Source: an uncultured Eubacteriales bacterium (GTDB lineage: Bacteria > Bacillota_A > Clostridia > Christensenellales > Aristaeellaceae). Taken from it: a DNA stretch of 9,233 bases. Below, piece by piece: positions 1 through 8,000 of the stretch (positions within the stretch are counted from its first letter, which is position 1; each line of letters opens with the position of its first letter). The stretch covers positions 1 through 9,233 of the forward strand of contig CACXEB010000319.1 in NCBI GenBank assembly GCA_902766515.1, given 5' to 3'. The notes under the pieces were generated by a model. That model was not told where the DNA came from. It saw only the letters and a program-made list of their open reading frames with translations, and did not search any database. A program made the position numbers and the translations under genes.

Positions 1-2757
1 CTGCGCGTCGGCGACAAGGGACAGGACGTGCTGGCGATGCAGAATGCGCTGATCGAGCTGGGATACCAGATCACAGCGGACGGCGCGTTCGGCAAGAATA
101 CCCGCGCGGCGGTGATCGCGTTCCAGAAGGACCACAGCCTGAAGGCCGACGGCCTGGCGGGCAACCAGACGCTGACGCTCCTGTACTCTCTGGCCGGCAC
201 CCCGCCGGGCGGCAGCGGCGGGGGCGGCGGCAGTTCCGTCGGCTCGGACACCCTGGGGCCCGGCAGCACGGGCGAAGCGGTCATCCGCCTGCAGCAGATG
301 CTGCAGCTGCTGGGCTATGACCTGGCCACGGACGGGCAGTACGGGCAGTCGACATCCAGCGCCGTCCGGCAGTTCCAGGCTGACTACGGCCTCAGGGTCG
401 ACGGCATCGCGGGCGCGGATACCCAGCTGCTCCTGTCCCAGATGGTGCTGAACCTGGACGCGGCCGCCCGGGTCGAAACGCCCCAGGGCGGCACGCTGAC
501 CCTGCGCGAAGAGCGGAAAACCACCTCCCGGGCGCTGGCCCTGATCCCCAACTACACGGTGCTCAGCGTCCGGCAGCGGTCCAGCACCTGGTGCAAGGTC
601 TATTTCAACGGGCAGTCCGGCTATGTGCTGACCAAATACCTGAATTTCACCTACACCGCTTCGACCGTTCCCCCGCAGGTGACCGCTGCGCCGCAGGCGA
701 CGGCTGCCCCGCGGGTGACGCCCAGCCCCGTGATGGCGCGGGTCGAAACGCCCCTGGGCGGGACGCTGACCCTCCGCGAGATCCGGAAGACGACGTCCAA
801 CGCGCTGGCGCTGATCCCGAACCTGACGATCCTGAACGTCCTGGAGCGCGGCAGCACCTGGTGCCAGGTGACCTTCTCCGGCCAGTCGGGATATGTGCTG
901 ACCAAATACCTGAACTTCAACTACTACAACGAGCCGCTGATCCCGACCGCGGCGCCCGTGCCCACCGTACCGGTCACGTCCGCCGTCACGGCGAGGGTCT
1001 CGACGGGCAACGGCGGCGGCCTGAACCTCCGCGCCTACGCCGAATCCAACGCCAAGGTGCTCGCGGTCATCCCCAACGGCACGTATGTGACGGTCACCGG
1101 ACGCGGCTCCGTCTGGAGCGCGGTGACCTACAACGGCCAGAACGGCTACGTGATGACGGGCTACCTCGACTTTGAGGCGAGCCAGGCGACCAGCACGCCC
1201 CGGCCCACGGCGACGCCCGTTCCGACCGCGGTGGCGTATCTGACGGCGCGCATCGCCACGGGCGGCAGCGCGCTGAACCTCCGCTCCGCCCCGTCCATGG
1301 GCGACAACATCATCACCTCCCTGGCCAACGGCACCTATGTGACCGTCACCGAGCGCGGCAGCGTGTGGTCCCTGATCATCGCCGGCAGCTATACGGGCTG
1401 GGTGCAGAGCCAGTACCTGGATTTCGGCGCGACCACGGTGACTTCCGCCCCGGCCGCAACCCCGGCGCCATCCACCGGGTATGACACGACGCTGTTCACC
1501 CGGACCATGCGGTCCGGCACCATCGGCGCGGACGTCGCGGCCCTGCAGTACCGGCTCTCCGCCCTCGGCTATCCGGTCAACGTGACAGCGTCGTATGACG
1601 AGATGACCGTCTCAGCGGTCCGGCTGTTCCAGGCGCGGAACGGCCTGACGGCGGACGGCGTCGCGGGCCCCCGGACGCTGGCGGCCATGTTCTCGGACGC
1701 GGTGGTGCCCTACAGCGGCACCGTCCCGACCCAGACCCCGGCTCCGACGGCTGTCCCGACACCTGTGAGCAGTGCGGGCTATGATACGACCCTTTATTCG
1801 CGCACGCTGCGCGCCGGCTACACCGGCAACGACGTGCTCGCGTTGCAGTACCGGCTGAAGGAGCTCAACTACCCGGTCACTCCCACCGGCACCTACGACG
1901 ACCAGACCATGAGCGGCGTCAGGCTGTTCCAGAAGATGCACGGCCTGTCGCAGGACGGCATCGCCGGCCCGAAGACCTTCGCGGCGATGTACGCTCCCAC
2001 GGCGGTCACCTATACCACCGAGCTGGCCGGATACACCACGATGCGCATCTATTACAACGGCGACACCGCCGACGCGGCCACCGTGACCCGGATGCAGCAG
2101 GCGCTGTCCTCCCTCGGATACCGCGTGAACGTGACCGGCCGCTATGACGAGCTGACGCACAACGCGGTGCAGCAGTTCCAGCTCCGCAACGGCCTGACGG
2201 TCAGCGGCGCGGCGGACGCGGCGACGCAGGCGCGCATCTTTTCCGGCAAGGGCCTCGGCGCCTCGGCGACCCCGGCCCTCACGATCGGCGCGAAGGACGG
2301 CATCACCGCGGTGCCGGCGAAGAGCGAGATCCAGCTGCTGCACTGGTACAACGTCGTCAAGCCGCTGCTGCGCGGCGGCAACATCCTGAAGATCGTCAAT
2401 CCCTCCGACGGAACGACCTGGAACCTGCGGGTCATGTCCTGCAGCCACCACTGCGACGCGGAACCCCAGACGCTCCGCGACACGCTGCTGATGAACCGCG
2501 CGTTCAGCAACATCACCAGCTGGGTCGTGCACACCGTGTACGTCCAGCTGCCGGACGGGCGCTGGTCCATGGCGACCATGCACAACCGGCCGCACCTGAA
2601 CGGGTCCGTCGCCGACAACGGGTTTGACGGCCACCTGTGCGTGCACTTCCTGCGCGACATGAGCGAGGCGCAGAAGAACGACCCGGACTACGGCGTGCAG
2701 AACCAGACGATCCTGCGCTCCGCCTGGCGGGCCCTGACAGGGGAGGTCATCGAATGA
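1..2757 (+). CDS. Modular cell-wall-binding protein (PG_binding_1 and SH3 repeats), 5' partial
   Basis: The frame is open from base 1, and the first residues (LRVGDKGQDVLAMQNAL) are already the start of a peptidoglycan-binding module, so the true start lies upstream; the GTG at base 28 is internal. Modules in order, by base: peptidoglycan-binding 1 (1-190), Gly/Ser linker, peptidoglycan-binding 2 (250-440), SH3 1 (466-654), SH3 2 (736-924), SH3 3 (990-1173), SH3 4 (1246-1425), peptidoglycan-binding 3 (1477-1713), 4 (1777-2013) and 5 (2020-2250), then a C-terminal domain (about 2278-2757). Pro/Thr/Ala linkers separate most modules. Such modules bind peptidoglycan in exported proteins, so the protein is very probably exported, although its N-terminus is outside the window. 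The C-terminal domain has SCSHHCDAEP (bases 2437-2466) and DGHLCVHF (2626-2649). I recall similar His/Asp-rich C-termini on Clostridial peptidoglycan-binding proteins, but no established activity. It is not a recognisable L,D-transpeptidase or NlpC/P60 domain. The stop overlaps the next start (ATGA). Confidence 0.93.
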   Translation: MRVGDKGQDVLAMQNALIELGYQITADGAFGKNTRAAVIAFQKDHSLKADGLAGNQTLTLLYSLAGTPPGGSGGGGGSSVGSDTLGPGSTGEAVIRLQQMLQLLGYDLATDGQYGQSTSSAVRQFQADYGLRVDGIAGADTQLLLSQMVLNLDAAARVETPQGGTLTLREERKTTSRALALIPNYTVLSVRQRSSTWCKVYFNGQSGYVLTKYLNFTYTASTVPPQVTAAPQATAAPRVTPSPVMARVETPLGGTLTLREIRKTTSNALALIPNLTILNVLERGSTWCQVTFSGQSGYVLTKYLNFNYYNEPLIPTAAPVPTVPVTSAVTARVSTGNGGGLNLRAYAESNAKVLAVIPNGTYVTVTGRGSVWSAVTYNGQNGYVMTGYLDFEASQATSTPRPTATPVPTAVAYLTARIATGGSALNLRSAPSMGDNIITSLANGTYVTVTERGSVWSLIIAGSYTGWVQSQYLDFGATTVTSAPAATPAPSTGYDTTLFTRTMRSGTIGADVAALQYRLSALGYPVNVTASYDEMTVSAVRLFQARNGLTADGVAGPRTLAAMFSDAVVPYSGTVPTQTPAPTAVPTPVSSAGYDTTLYSRTLRAGYTGNDVLALQYRLKELNYPVTPTGTYDDQTMSGVRLFQKMHGLSQDGIAGPKTFAAMYAPTAVTYTTELAGYTTMRIYYNGDTADAATVTRMQQALSSLGYRVNVTGRYDELTHNAVQQFQLRNGLTVSGAADAATQARIFSGKGLGASATPALTIGAKDGITAVPAKSEIQLLHWYNVVKPLLRGGNILKIVNPSDGTTWNLRVMSCSHHCDAEPQTLRDTLLMNRAFSNITSWVVHTVYVQLPDGRWSMATMHNRPHLNGSVADNGFDGHLCVHFLRDMSEAQKNDPDYGVQNQTILRSAWRALTGEVIE
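466..924 (+). repeat. Near-duplicate SH3 modules within the wall-binding protein
   Basis: Two SH3 modules, at 466-654 and 736-924, are offset by exactly 270 nt. By direct comparison 50 of 63 residues are identical. Blocks such as GGTLTLRE and GQSGYVLTKYLNF are shared outright and the DNA remains very similar there. A Pro/Thr/Ala linker lies between them. The third and fourth SH3 modules are clearly more diverged, so this pair looks like the most recent internal duplication. Confidence 0.85.
1477..2013 (+). repeat. Duplicated peptidoglycan-binding modules at a 300-nt period
   Basis: Copies at 1477-1713 and 1777-2013 both begin GYDTTL and share ALQYRL, YPV, VRLFQ and DG(V/I)AGP. Their start-to-start distance is exactly 300 nt, including a short Pro/Thr linker. 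The fifth module at 2020-2250 follows directly and is more diverged (ALSSLGYRVNVTGRYDE, AVQQFQ). It lacks the usual DG(I/V)AGP turn, having SGAAD instead. Confidence 0.8.
2740..2746 (+). promoter_or_regulatory. Ribosome binding site for the DivIC-like gene
   Basis: GGGGAGG lies 7 nt before the ATG at 2754, inside the end of the upstream coding region. It fixes the start at 2754 rather than at in-frame codons further upstream, and gives the expected short cytoplasmic tail before the membrane segment. Confidence 0.75.
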
Positions 2758-3215
2758 AAAAGCTGCTGGACAAGCGTTTTCCCTGGTGGAGCCTCGGCTT
2801 TCTCTGCCTGGGTCTCCTCACGATCTGCTTTCTTGTCATCGGCCGCCAGCGCGCGGACATCAGCCAGCTGAACGACACCCTGCGGGCCGTCAACATGCAG
2901 CGGATGAGCTGGCAGAAAGAGGTCAGCGACCGGCAGCATGAAAAGAACATTGCCAACACGGCCGACTACATCATCGCCCACGCGCGCGAAAACGGCTACA
3001 TGCGGGAGGGCGAGATCCGCTTTGTCGTCCGCAATCCGGAGTCGCTGACGCAGCGCGAAACGCTGGACGAGGTCCAGGTCGGCATCGTGGTGGACGGCGA
3101 CCCGACGGCGGAGGCCGCGGCGGAGACGGCGGAACCCGCGGCAGCGGAAGCAGCCGGACCGTCTGAAGCGTCCGAAGCCGCCGGTATGCCCGCCGAGGAG
3201 GAAAACCAGGAATGA
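2754..3215 (+). CDS. divIC: FtsB/DivIC-family septum formation initiator
   Basis: A 153-aa single-pass membrane protein of the FtsB/DivIC type. In the family these proteins join the division complex with FtsL and DivIB/FtsQ and help activate septal wall synthesis. Visible features: a basic cytoplasmic N-terminus (residues 1-12), one transmembrane helix (about 13-29), a coiled-coil stretch (about 31-68), and the family-type block ARENGYMREGEIRFVV (77-92). That block matches the usual DivIC pattern of a Gly-Tyr followed by Gly-Glu and a short beta strand. Residues from about 112 to the end form an Ala/Glu-rich low-complexity tail that I do not expect in a minimal DivIC; its role is unknown. The start overlaps the upstream stop by ATGA and the stop overlaps the next start in the same way, so translational coupling is likely. 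FtsL is the main alternative, but length, the post-coil motif and the Ppx/GppA neighbour favour DivIC. Confidence 0.85.
   Translation: MKKLLDKRFPWWSLGFLCLGLLTICFLVIGRQRADISQLNDTLRAVNMQRMSWQKEVSDRQHEKNIANTADYIIAHARENGYMREGEIRFVVRNPESLTQRETLDEVQVGIVVDGDPTAEAAAETAEPAAAEAAGPSEASEAAGMPAEEENQE
3195..3201 (+). promoter_or_regulatory. Ribosome binding site for the Ppx/GppA gene
   Basis: GAGGAGG lies 10 nt upstream of the ATG at 3212, within the last codons of the DivIC-like gene. It supports the overlapping ATGA start, after which the first strand and phosphate loop of the enzyme follow at once. Confidence 0.7.
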
Positions 3216-4099
3216 ATATCGCAGCAATCGCCATCGGTTCCAATTCCACAAGAATGCTGGTGCACCTGGCGGACGGCCGGGAGTTCCGTGAGCGCGCCTA
3301 TACGCGGCTGTTCATGGGGCTGGACGGACGCTGCCAGCTGACCAACCAGGCAATGGCGAACACGACCGAAGCGATTGCGGGCCTCCAGGCCCATGCGCTG
3401 CAGCTGGGCGCTGAGCGTGTGATGCTGTATGCCACCAGCGCGGTGCGCGATGCCGGGAACGCGGATGCGTTTGCCCGGCTTCTTTTTATCCGTACGGGCC
3501 TGGAGCTGACGGTCATCCCGGGCGAGACGGAAGCGCGCCTGGCCTTCATGGCGGCTTCCGGCGGCGCATGCTGCGCGGTCGTGGATATCGGGGGCGGCTC
3601 GACGGAGCTGACCTACGGCGACGCGGGCCGGGCGGCGGAAGCGGTCAGCGCGCAGGAGGGAGCGTCCCGCCTGCTGCGCGAGCACGTGATCCGCTGCGTC
3701 GCAGACGCCCGGGAGCTGACCGGACGCGTGCGTGAGCGCATGGCGCCGGTCCTCCGGCCGCTGCTTGAGCTGCCGCGGCCCCCGCTGCTGAAGGGCATCG
3801 GCGGCACCTGCACCACCACGGGCGCTATTCACCGCGGCACCCGCTCCCACGGGGACGAGCTGGAGGGCGAGACCGTGGAACGGGCATACGTCGAGCGGCT
3901 GCTGGACACCATCGCGCCCATGACCCTGGAGGAGCGCGCGCGGATCCCCGGGCTGTACCGCGAGCGGGCCTCCATCATGCCACACGGCCTGTGCATCCTG
4001 ATCGCGCTGATGGACCTGACGGGGTTTGACGCCTATACGCTGTCCACGCGGAACAACCTGGACGCCATCATCGCCCAGGCGCTGGCGCAGGAAGCCTGA
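3212..4099 (+). CDS. Ppx/GppA-family phosphatase (probable exopolyphosphatase)
   Basis: A 295-aa cytoplasmic enzyme of the ASKHA-fold Ppx/GppA family, whose members release phosphate from polyphosphate or hydrolyse pppGpp. Visible motifs: first phosphate loop IGSNSTRM (residues 8-15), TSAVRDAGN (75-83), PGETEARL (103-110), second phosphate loop DIGGGSTEL (125-133), KGIGGTCTT (194-202), and the C-terminal RIPGLYRERASIMPHG segment (244-259). Aligned from memory with E. coli Ppx, E107 corresponds to catalytic E121 and E132 to E150, so the active site looks intact. The length matches the short two-domain forms; the extra C-terminal HD-like domains of the roughly 500-aa E. coli enzymes are absent. 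Polyphosphatase and pppGpp-ase cannot be told apart from sequence alone, so no symbol is given. It follows the DivIC-like gene with a 4-nt overlap, a pairing common in Clostridia. Confidence 0.93.
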   Translation: MNIAAIAIGSNSTRMLVHLADGREFRERAYTRLFMGLDGRCQLTNQAMANTTEAIAGLQAHALQLGAERVMLYATSAVRDAGNADAFARLLFIRTGLELTVIPGETEARLAFMAASGGACCAVVDIGGGSTELTYGDAGRAAEAVSAQEGASRLLREHVIRCVADARELTGRVRERMAPVLRPLLELPRPPLLKGIGGTCTTTGAIHRGTRSHGDELEGETVERAYVERLLDTIAPMTLEERARIPGLYRERASIMPHGLCILIALMDLTGFDAYTLSTRNNLDAIIAQALAQEA

Positions 4100-4115
4100 T
4101 CCGGCCCAGGGCTTC

Positions 4116-4122
4116 GGGGAGG
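4116..4122 (+). promoter_or_regulatory. Ribosome binding site supporting a GTG start
   Basis: GGGGAGG is 10 nt before the GTG at 4133. No ATG in this frame sits suitably close, and the GTG start places the HAD motif I aspartate at residue 8, as expected for the family. Confidence 0.75.
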
Positions 4123-4132
4123 TCAGAATACA

Positions 4133-4615
4133 GTGGGGATCAGGATATCATTTGACCTGGACGAGGTTTTGTTCGTCGATCCGAAAAAATACGAGACGGA
4201 GCCGCCGCTGCGCTTTCCGCTGAACCGGCTGTTCCAGGAACGGCTCAGGAAGGGCACGGTCAGCCTGATCCATGAGCTGCAGCGCCAGGGCTTCGAAGTC
4301 TGGGTGTACACCTCCTCCTTCCGGACGGTGACCTATATCCGCGCGCTCTTCCGGCACTACGGGGTATATTTCGACGACATCGTCAACGGCGCGCGGCATG
4401 AGGCGGAGGTCCAGGGCCGAAACCAGACGCGCCTGCCCACCAAGCTGCCAAGCAGGTACCACATTGCCCTGCACATCGACGATGAGCTGGCCGTGATCCG
4501 CAACGCGGGGCCTTACGGCTTCCGCGCCATGCGCGTGTTTGAGCCGGATCCCGAGTGGGCGGACAAGGTCCTCGCCGCCGCCAACAGGATCCGCAGGATG
4601 GAAGAAAGCCGCTGA
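4133..4615 (+). CDS. Small HAD-like hydrolase
   Basis: A 160-aa protein starting at GTG, with the layout of a minimal haloacid dehalogenase-superfamily hydrolase. Motif I is FDLDEVL (residues 7-13), giving the D8-x-D10 nucleophile and acid pair. Motif II is VYTSSFR (58-64), with T60 or S61 as the phosphate-contacting residue. K104 is a candidate motif III lysine, and motif IV is HIDDE (114-118), with D116/D117 as magnesium ligands. The segment between motifs I and II is short, so any cap is small. HAD members mostly remove phosphate from small metabolites or proteins; the substrate cannot be predicted here. No signal peptide or membrane segment is visible, so it should be cytoplasmic. It lies 33 nt after the Ppx/GppA gene and is probably co-transcribed with it. 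Confidence 0.8.
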   Translation: MGIRISFDLDEVLFVDPKKYETEPPLRFPLNRLFQERLRKGTVSLIHELQRQGFEVWVYTSSFRTVTYIRALFRHYGVYFDDIVNGARHEAEVQGRNQTRLPTKLPSRYHIALHIDDELAVIRNAGPYGFRAMRVFEPDPEWADKVLAAANRIRRMEESR

Positions 4616-4633
4616 CCGTGCCGGCCGGCACGG
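4616..4633 (+). repeat. Perfect 18-bp palindrome immediately after the HAD gene stop
   Basis: The sequence ccgtgccggccggcacgg equals its own reverse complement and begins at the base after the TGA. As RNA it can form a 7-bp GC-rich stem with a 4-nt GGCC loop. No T-run follows, so it is not a standard intrinsic terminator. It could be an mRNA stability or processing hairpin, a weak attenuator, or a dimeric protein's binding site. The GC-rich background makes a chance GC palindrome easier. Confidence 0.6.
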
Positions 4634-4649
4634 CAGCCGATACGCTCCC

Positions 4650-4654
4650 GGAGG
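4650..4654 (+). promoter_or_regulatory. Ribosome binding site for the 114-aa protein
   Basis: GGAGG lies 12 nt before the ATG at 4667. The spacing is slightly long but workable, and there is no better start nearby. Confidence 0.6.
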
Positions 4655-4666
4655 TAAAACGACGAT

Positions 4667-5011
4667 ATGGAAGCTGATATACAGGCGCTGCAGCAGCAGA
4701 TGAAAAAGGTGGAGCAGATCTTTGTCCGGTACGGCGCGGAGCCGCAGGACATCAACCGGCACAACCGGGAGGTCCTCGGCCTGCGGCAGGAATACCTGTA
4801 CCGGGGAAACTACTACCGGGTGGACCACGCGGCGTTTGACGGCATCCCCTACCTGATCATCAACCAGATCGACGACCCGCGCTATGCCGCCGCGGGGGTG
4901 ATGGAGGACGTGGAAGCCATCCCCATCACGCTGACGGACGAGCAGCTTGAAAAAGAGGTCCGCTACGCCCTCGGGATCGAACCGTATCCCGAGGATTACC
5001 CGCAATGGTGA
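4667..5011 (+). CDS. Uncharacterised 114-aa protein
   Basis: I do not recognise a named family. The protein has a predicted amphipathic helix or short coiled coil at residues 1-22, then an aromatic and charged central region including EYLYRGNYYRVD (42-53) and GIPYLIINQIDDPRYA (59-74). It ends with a charged helix and Pro-rich finish (EKEVRYALGIEPYPEDYP, 95-112). There is no signal peptide, transmembrane helix or Cys pair, so it is probably cytoplasmic. Reality of the gene is supported by its ribosome binding site, its position between two genes with a 51-nt upstream gap and 17 nt downstream, and protein-like composition. The strand-plus-helix pattern could be a small immunity-like or adaptor fold, but nothing in the sequence demonstrates this. 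Confidence 0.78.
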   Translation: MEADIQALQQQMKKVEQIFVRYGAEPQDINRHNREVLGLRQEYLYRGNYYRVDHAAFDGIPYLIINQIDDPRYAAAGVMEDVEAIPITLTDEQLEKEVRYALGIEPYPEDYPQW

Positions 5012-5016
5012 CAAAT

Positions 5017-5022
5017 GGAGGG
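5017..5022 (+). promoter_or_regulatory. Ribosome binding site supporting a GTG start
   Basis: GGAGG with 6 nt to the GTG at 5029. This start gives a textbook signal peptide (MKRW then a hydrophobic stretch). The ATG at 5041 would remove the Lys-Arg pair from the n-region and is too far from the site. Confidence 0.8.
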
Positions 5023-5028
5023 ATAACC

Positions 5029-8000
5029 GTGAAACGCTGGATGATCCGCTGCCTGGCCATCACGCTCGCGGCCGTGCTCGCGCTCCCCGCCGCGGCTGTG
5101 TTTCCCGCGGCCGCCGACACAACGCCCCCCGCGGAGCTGACGCTTCTCAAGTACGCGCGGCAGCTGTACGACAGCATCGCCGCGGCCTATCCGACCGCGC
5201 AGCAGTACCGGATCCACGAATGGAACGAGAAGGAGTCCTACCGGACCTCCCTGGCGCAGGCGGAGATGAACACCTTCACCTACGACACCTTCGCCGATAT
5301 ATCCACCGACCTGATCAACATCGGGCTGGGATACCTGAGCGGCGCGGGCGGCACGGCCGCCGACGAAGCGCTGGACCGGCTGTCCGGCATGAAAGGCAGC
5401 GTCAGCCTCAGGGACTTCATCTATGCTCAGGGAAACAGCGCGCTGAACGCCATTGAACTGGGCACCGTTGAGGATACCATGGCGCGCGCGGAAGCCAACG
5501 GCGGACGGTTTGCAAGCTACGCGGACGCCTGCGCCTTCCTGCGCCAGACCCTGATCAACCGGCTCTGTTTCGCCACGCTGAGGATGGCGAAAAGCTATTA
5601 TACGCAGCAGGTGAACGAGGGCCCCGGCGGCAGCTCCGCCACGGTCTCCCTGGATGAAATCGCCGGAAAAGCAGCCGGCGCCCGTGATGCCGGCACCTAT
5701 GTCGTGAGCAGATTCAACGGCCTCGCCTACGCGGTGCTCGACGGCATCGGCCAGCAGGTGAACGAGCCGATCGTGACCGATTGGATCAACGCGCAGAAAG
5801 CGGTCGTCGGCGACCTTGTCCGGTACTTCGGTCAACAGGATACGGCGCTCGGCCTGGCTGACCTGCAGGCGCCGGCCTGGCTGTCCAAGTACGAGGGCCG
5901 GCTGACCGCGGCGGAGTTTCCCGACAGCGAGATCACAGTATCCCAGGCCTCGGGGCAGTACGCCCTCAAAGTCTGCTTCTCGGACGCCCTGTCCCTGGAC
6001 GCGGTGCCGGCCGGCGTGGACGGCAGCGGCAGCGCCGTCTTCCTGGACGCGGAAAACGACGCCGTCATCCGCCTGCGCCAGTCGGTCGGCCGGCTGAGCA
6101 TGACGGTGAACGCGTACGGCCGGGACGCCTCCTTCTTCGACCAGCGGGCCTTCCGCCTGCAGTGGCAGGAGTACGGCTGGGTGCACCGCTGGACGGACGT
6201 GAAGCGCCCGGAGAACACGCTGGACATCACCTCCAACGGCAACGGTACCCTGCATCTGCAGGCGCATTTCAGCGATGTGATGGACTTTGCCTGCGAGATC
6301 GTGCCGGACGATTATGAGATCATCGAATACGAGGAGCCCTCCGGCCTGATCGCCGGCTTCCTGGTGATCCAGCCCAACGACGGCGGCTCGCTGTACCTGT
6401 CGGTGTCCGACGGCGCGGTCCTGGAGGACGACAGCGACGCCTACGACTATTTCATGAACAACACCTTCGTCTATACGACGGACAATCCCCCGGACCTGCG
6501 CCGGTACGGCTGGACGCCGGACGAGCCGGAGAAGGACTGGGACTATGAGCTGTCCGGCGACGAAAGGCGGCAGCTCTTCGCGCGGCTCGGCGAGCGGACT
6601 CTGCAGTCCTCCTCGGGCGCCGGCGCCTGGGGCGGCACGCTGAAGATCGACGGCGACGGCCGCTTCAGGGGATACTATTATGACGAGGACGCCGAGGAGC
6701 TTTCAGAGGTCTCCTTTACCGGCGCGCTGGGCGCCGTCCGGCGGACCGGCGAGACCGTCTACGAAGTGACCGTGGCCGACGTCTCTACGGCGCAGGTCCC
6801 GGGTACGGAGGCGGAAGGCCTCTACGGCGAGCGGATCCTGTATACGGAAGCGCCCATCGCCGCGGACGCCGTCCTGCTGCTGACCCTGCCGGGCACGCCG
6901 GACGACGCCATCCCGGAGATGATGCGGGCGCTGATCGGCGGCACCTACGGCGACTGGGACGATTACTCCGACTGCACCACCCTCTCCCGGGCCGCGGACG
7001 GCTGGGGCTTCTTCACCAGCATCCGGTATCCGGAGGCGGAGGACATGGCGCCCGCGGAGACCGCGGAGCCGGCGGACCTCCCCGACGTTCCGCCGGCCGG
7101 TACGGTGGTCCTGGACGACGAAACCCTGACCGTCACGGCACTCGGCAAAACGATGATCTCCAACCGCTACAACACCACGGGGCACCATCGGGTGCCGGCC
7201 TACCGCCTGGGCGTGTACAACCGGCGCAATGAGGACATCAGCATCAAGGCGGGCCATTTCGTCGACGGCATCTCGTACGGGACCGTGGACGGCATCGCCT
7301 TCTGGGCGATGGAATTCTACGAGGGCGAGGACGGGTGCGCGGAGGACGAATACAGCGACATCACGCTGAACAACACGATCCCCGCGCGGTCCTACAGGGA
7401 GTTTCTGCTGTATCCAGCCGGCGGCGGCCACGGCTACAGCGCCGTGGAAGAGCTGGTCAACGTCGACGCCCGCATCCGCGTGACCAACGTGACGGGCAGC
7501 TTCTGGACGAAGGATTATACCCTGGTCCTGGACGAGGGACAGACCTGCCGCCGCGACGCGCCGACATGGGTCCCGTTCGAGAGCGCCTCGCTGGCCTTTG
7601 AAATCCCCTCCGACTGGGAGGTCCAGGGGCGGAAGGGTGACGCCGTCCTCGCGATGCTGCCGCCGCCGACCCTGGACGAGACGGGCACCGGGATGATCGT
7701 GATCGACGAAGCGCCGTTCTACACGGACTTCGACAGCTACCTGAACGCCACCCTGCAGAACGCCGCCCTGTCGCCGGAGCTGTTCGACCGGTCCGCTGCC
7801 GGCCTGCCCGGGCGTGCGGCCCGCTGGACGACCGGTCCGGCGCAGGACACCGTCGTCGTCCTCTACCTGACGGCAGACGATGGCCGGGCGATCTCCATCC
7901 GCGTGCAGTACGAGTCAAAATTCCAGACGGAGCTCGAGCCCGTCGCGCTGCGCTTCCTCGACAGCCTCCGACCGGTCTCCGCCGGCGCCGCGCCGGAAGA

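Noticed and set aside
206..245. Gly/Ser-coding GC-rich tract as a candidate frameshift or phase-variation site
   Set aside because: The longest single-base run is only five G, and the reading frame is intact across it; it is an ordinary flexible linker.
591..1175. A 194-residue open frame on the + strand inside the wall-binding gene
   Set aside because: It is an out-of-frame reading of the SH3-coding DNA, Arg/Pro/Gly-rich with no recognisable domain, while the other frame encodes clear modules.
1612..2646. A 344-residue open frame on the - strand
   Set aside because: Antisense shadow of the peptidoglycan-binding and C-terminal regions; its composition is typical of the opposite strand of GC-rich genes and no domain is visible.
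2996..3985. A 329-residue open frame on the - strand
   Set aside because: Lies opposite the well-supported DivIC-like and Ppx/GppA genes, and the translation lacks any recognisable motif.
4100..4132. Possible terminator between the Ppx/GppA and HAD genes
   Set aside because: Only a 4-bp stem (GCCC/GGGC) can be drawn and no T-run follows; the stretch is better explained as spacer plus ribosome binding site.
4996..6267. A 423-residue open frame on the - strand
   Set aside because: Opposite the signal peptide and first domains of the large exported protein; its Gly/Arg/Val-heavy composition fits an antisense frame, and the + strand frame is longer with a good ribosome binding site.
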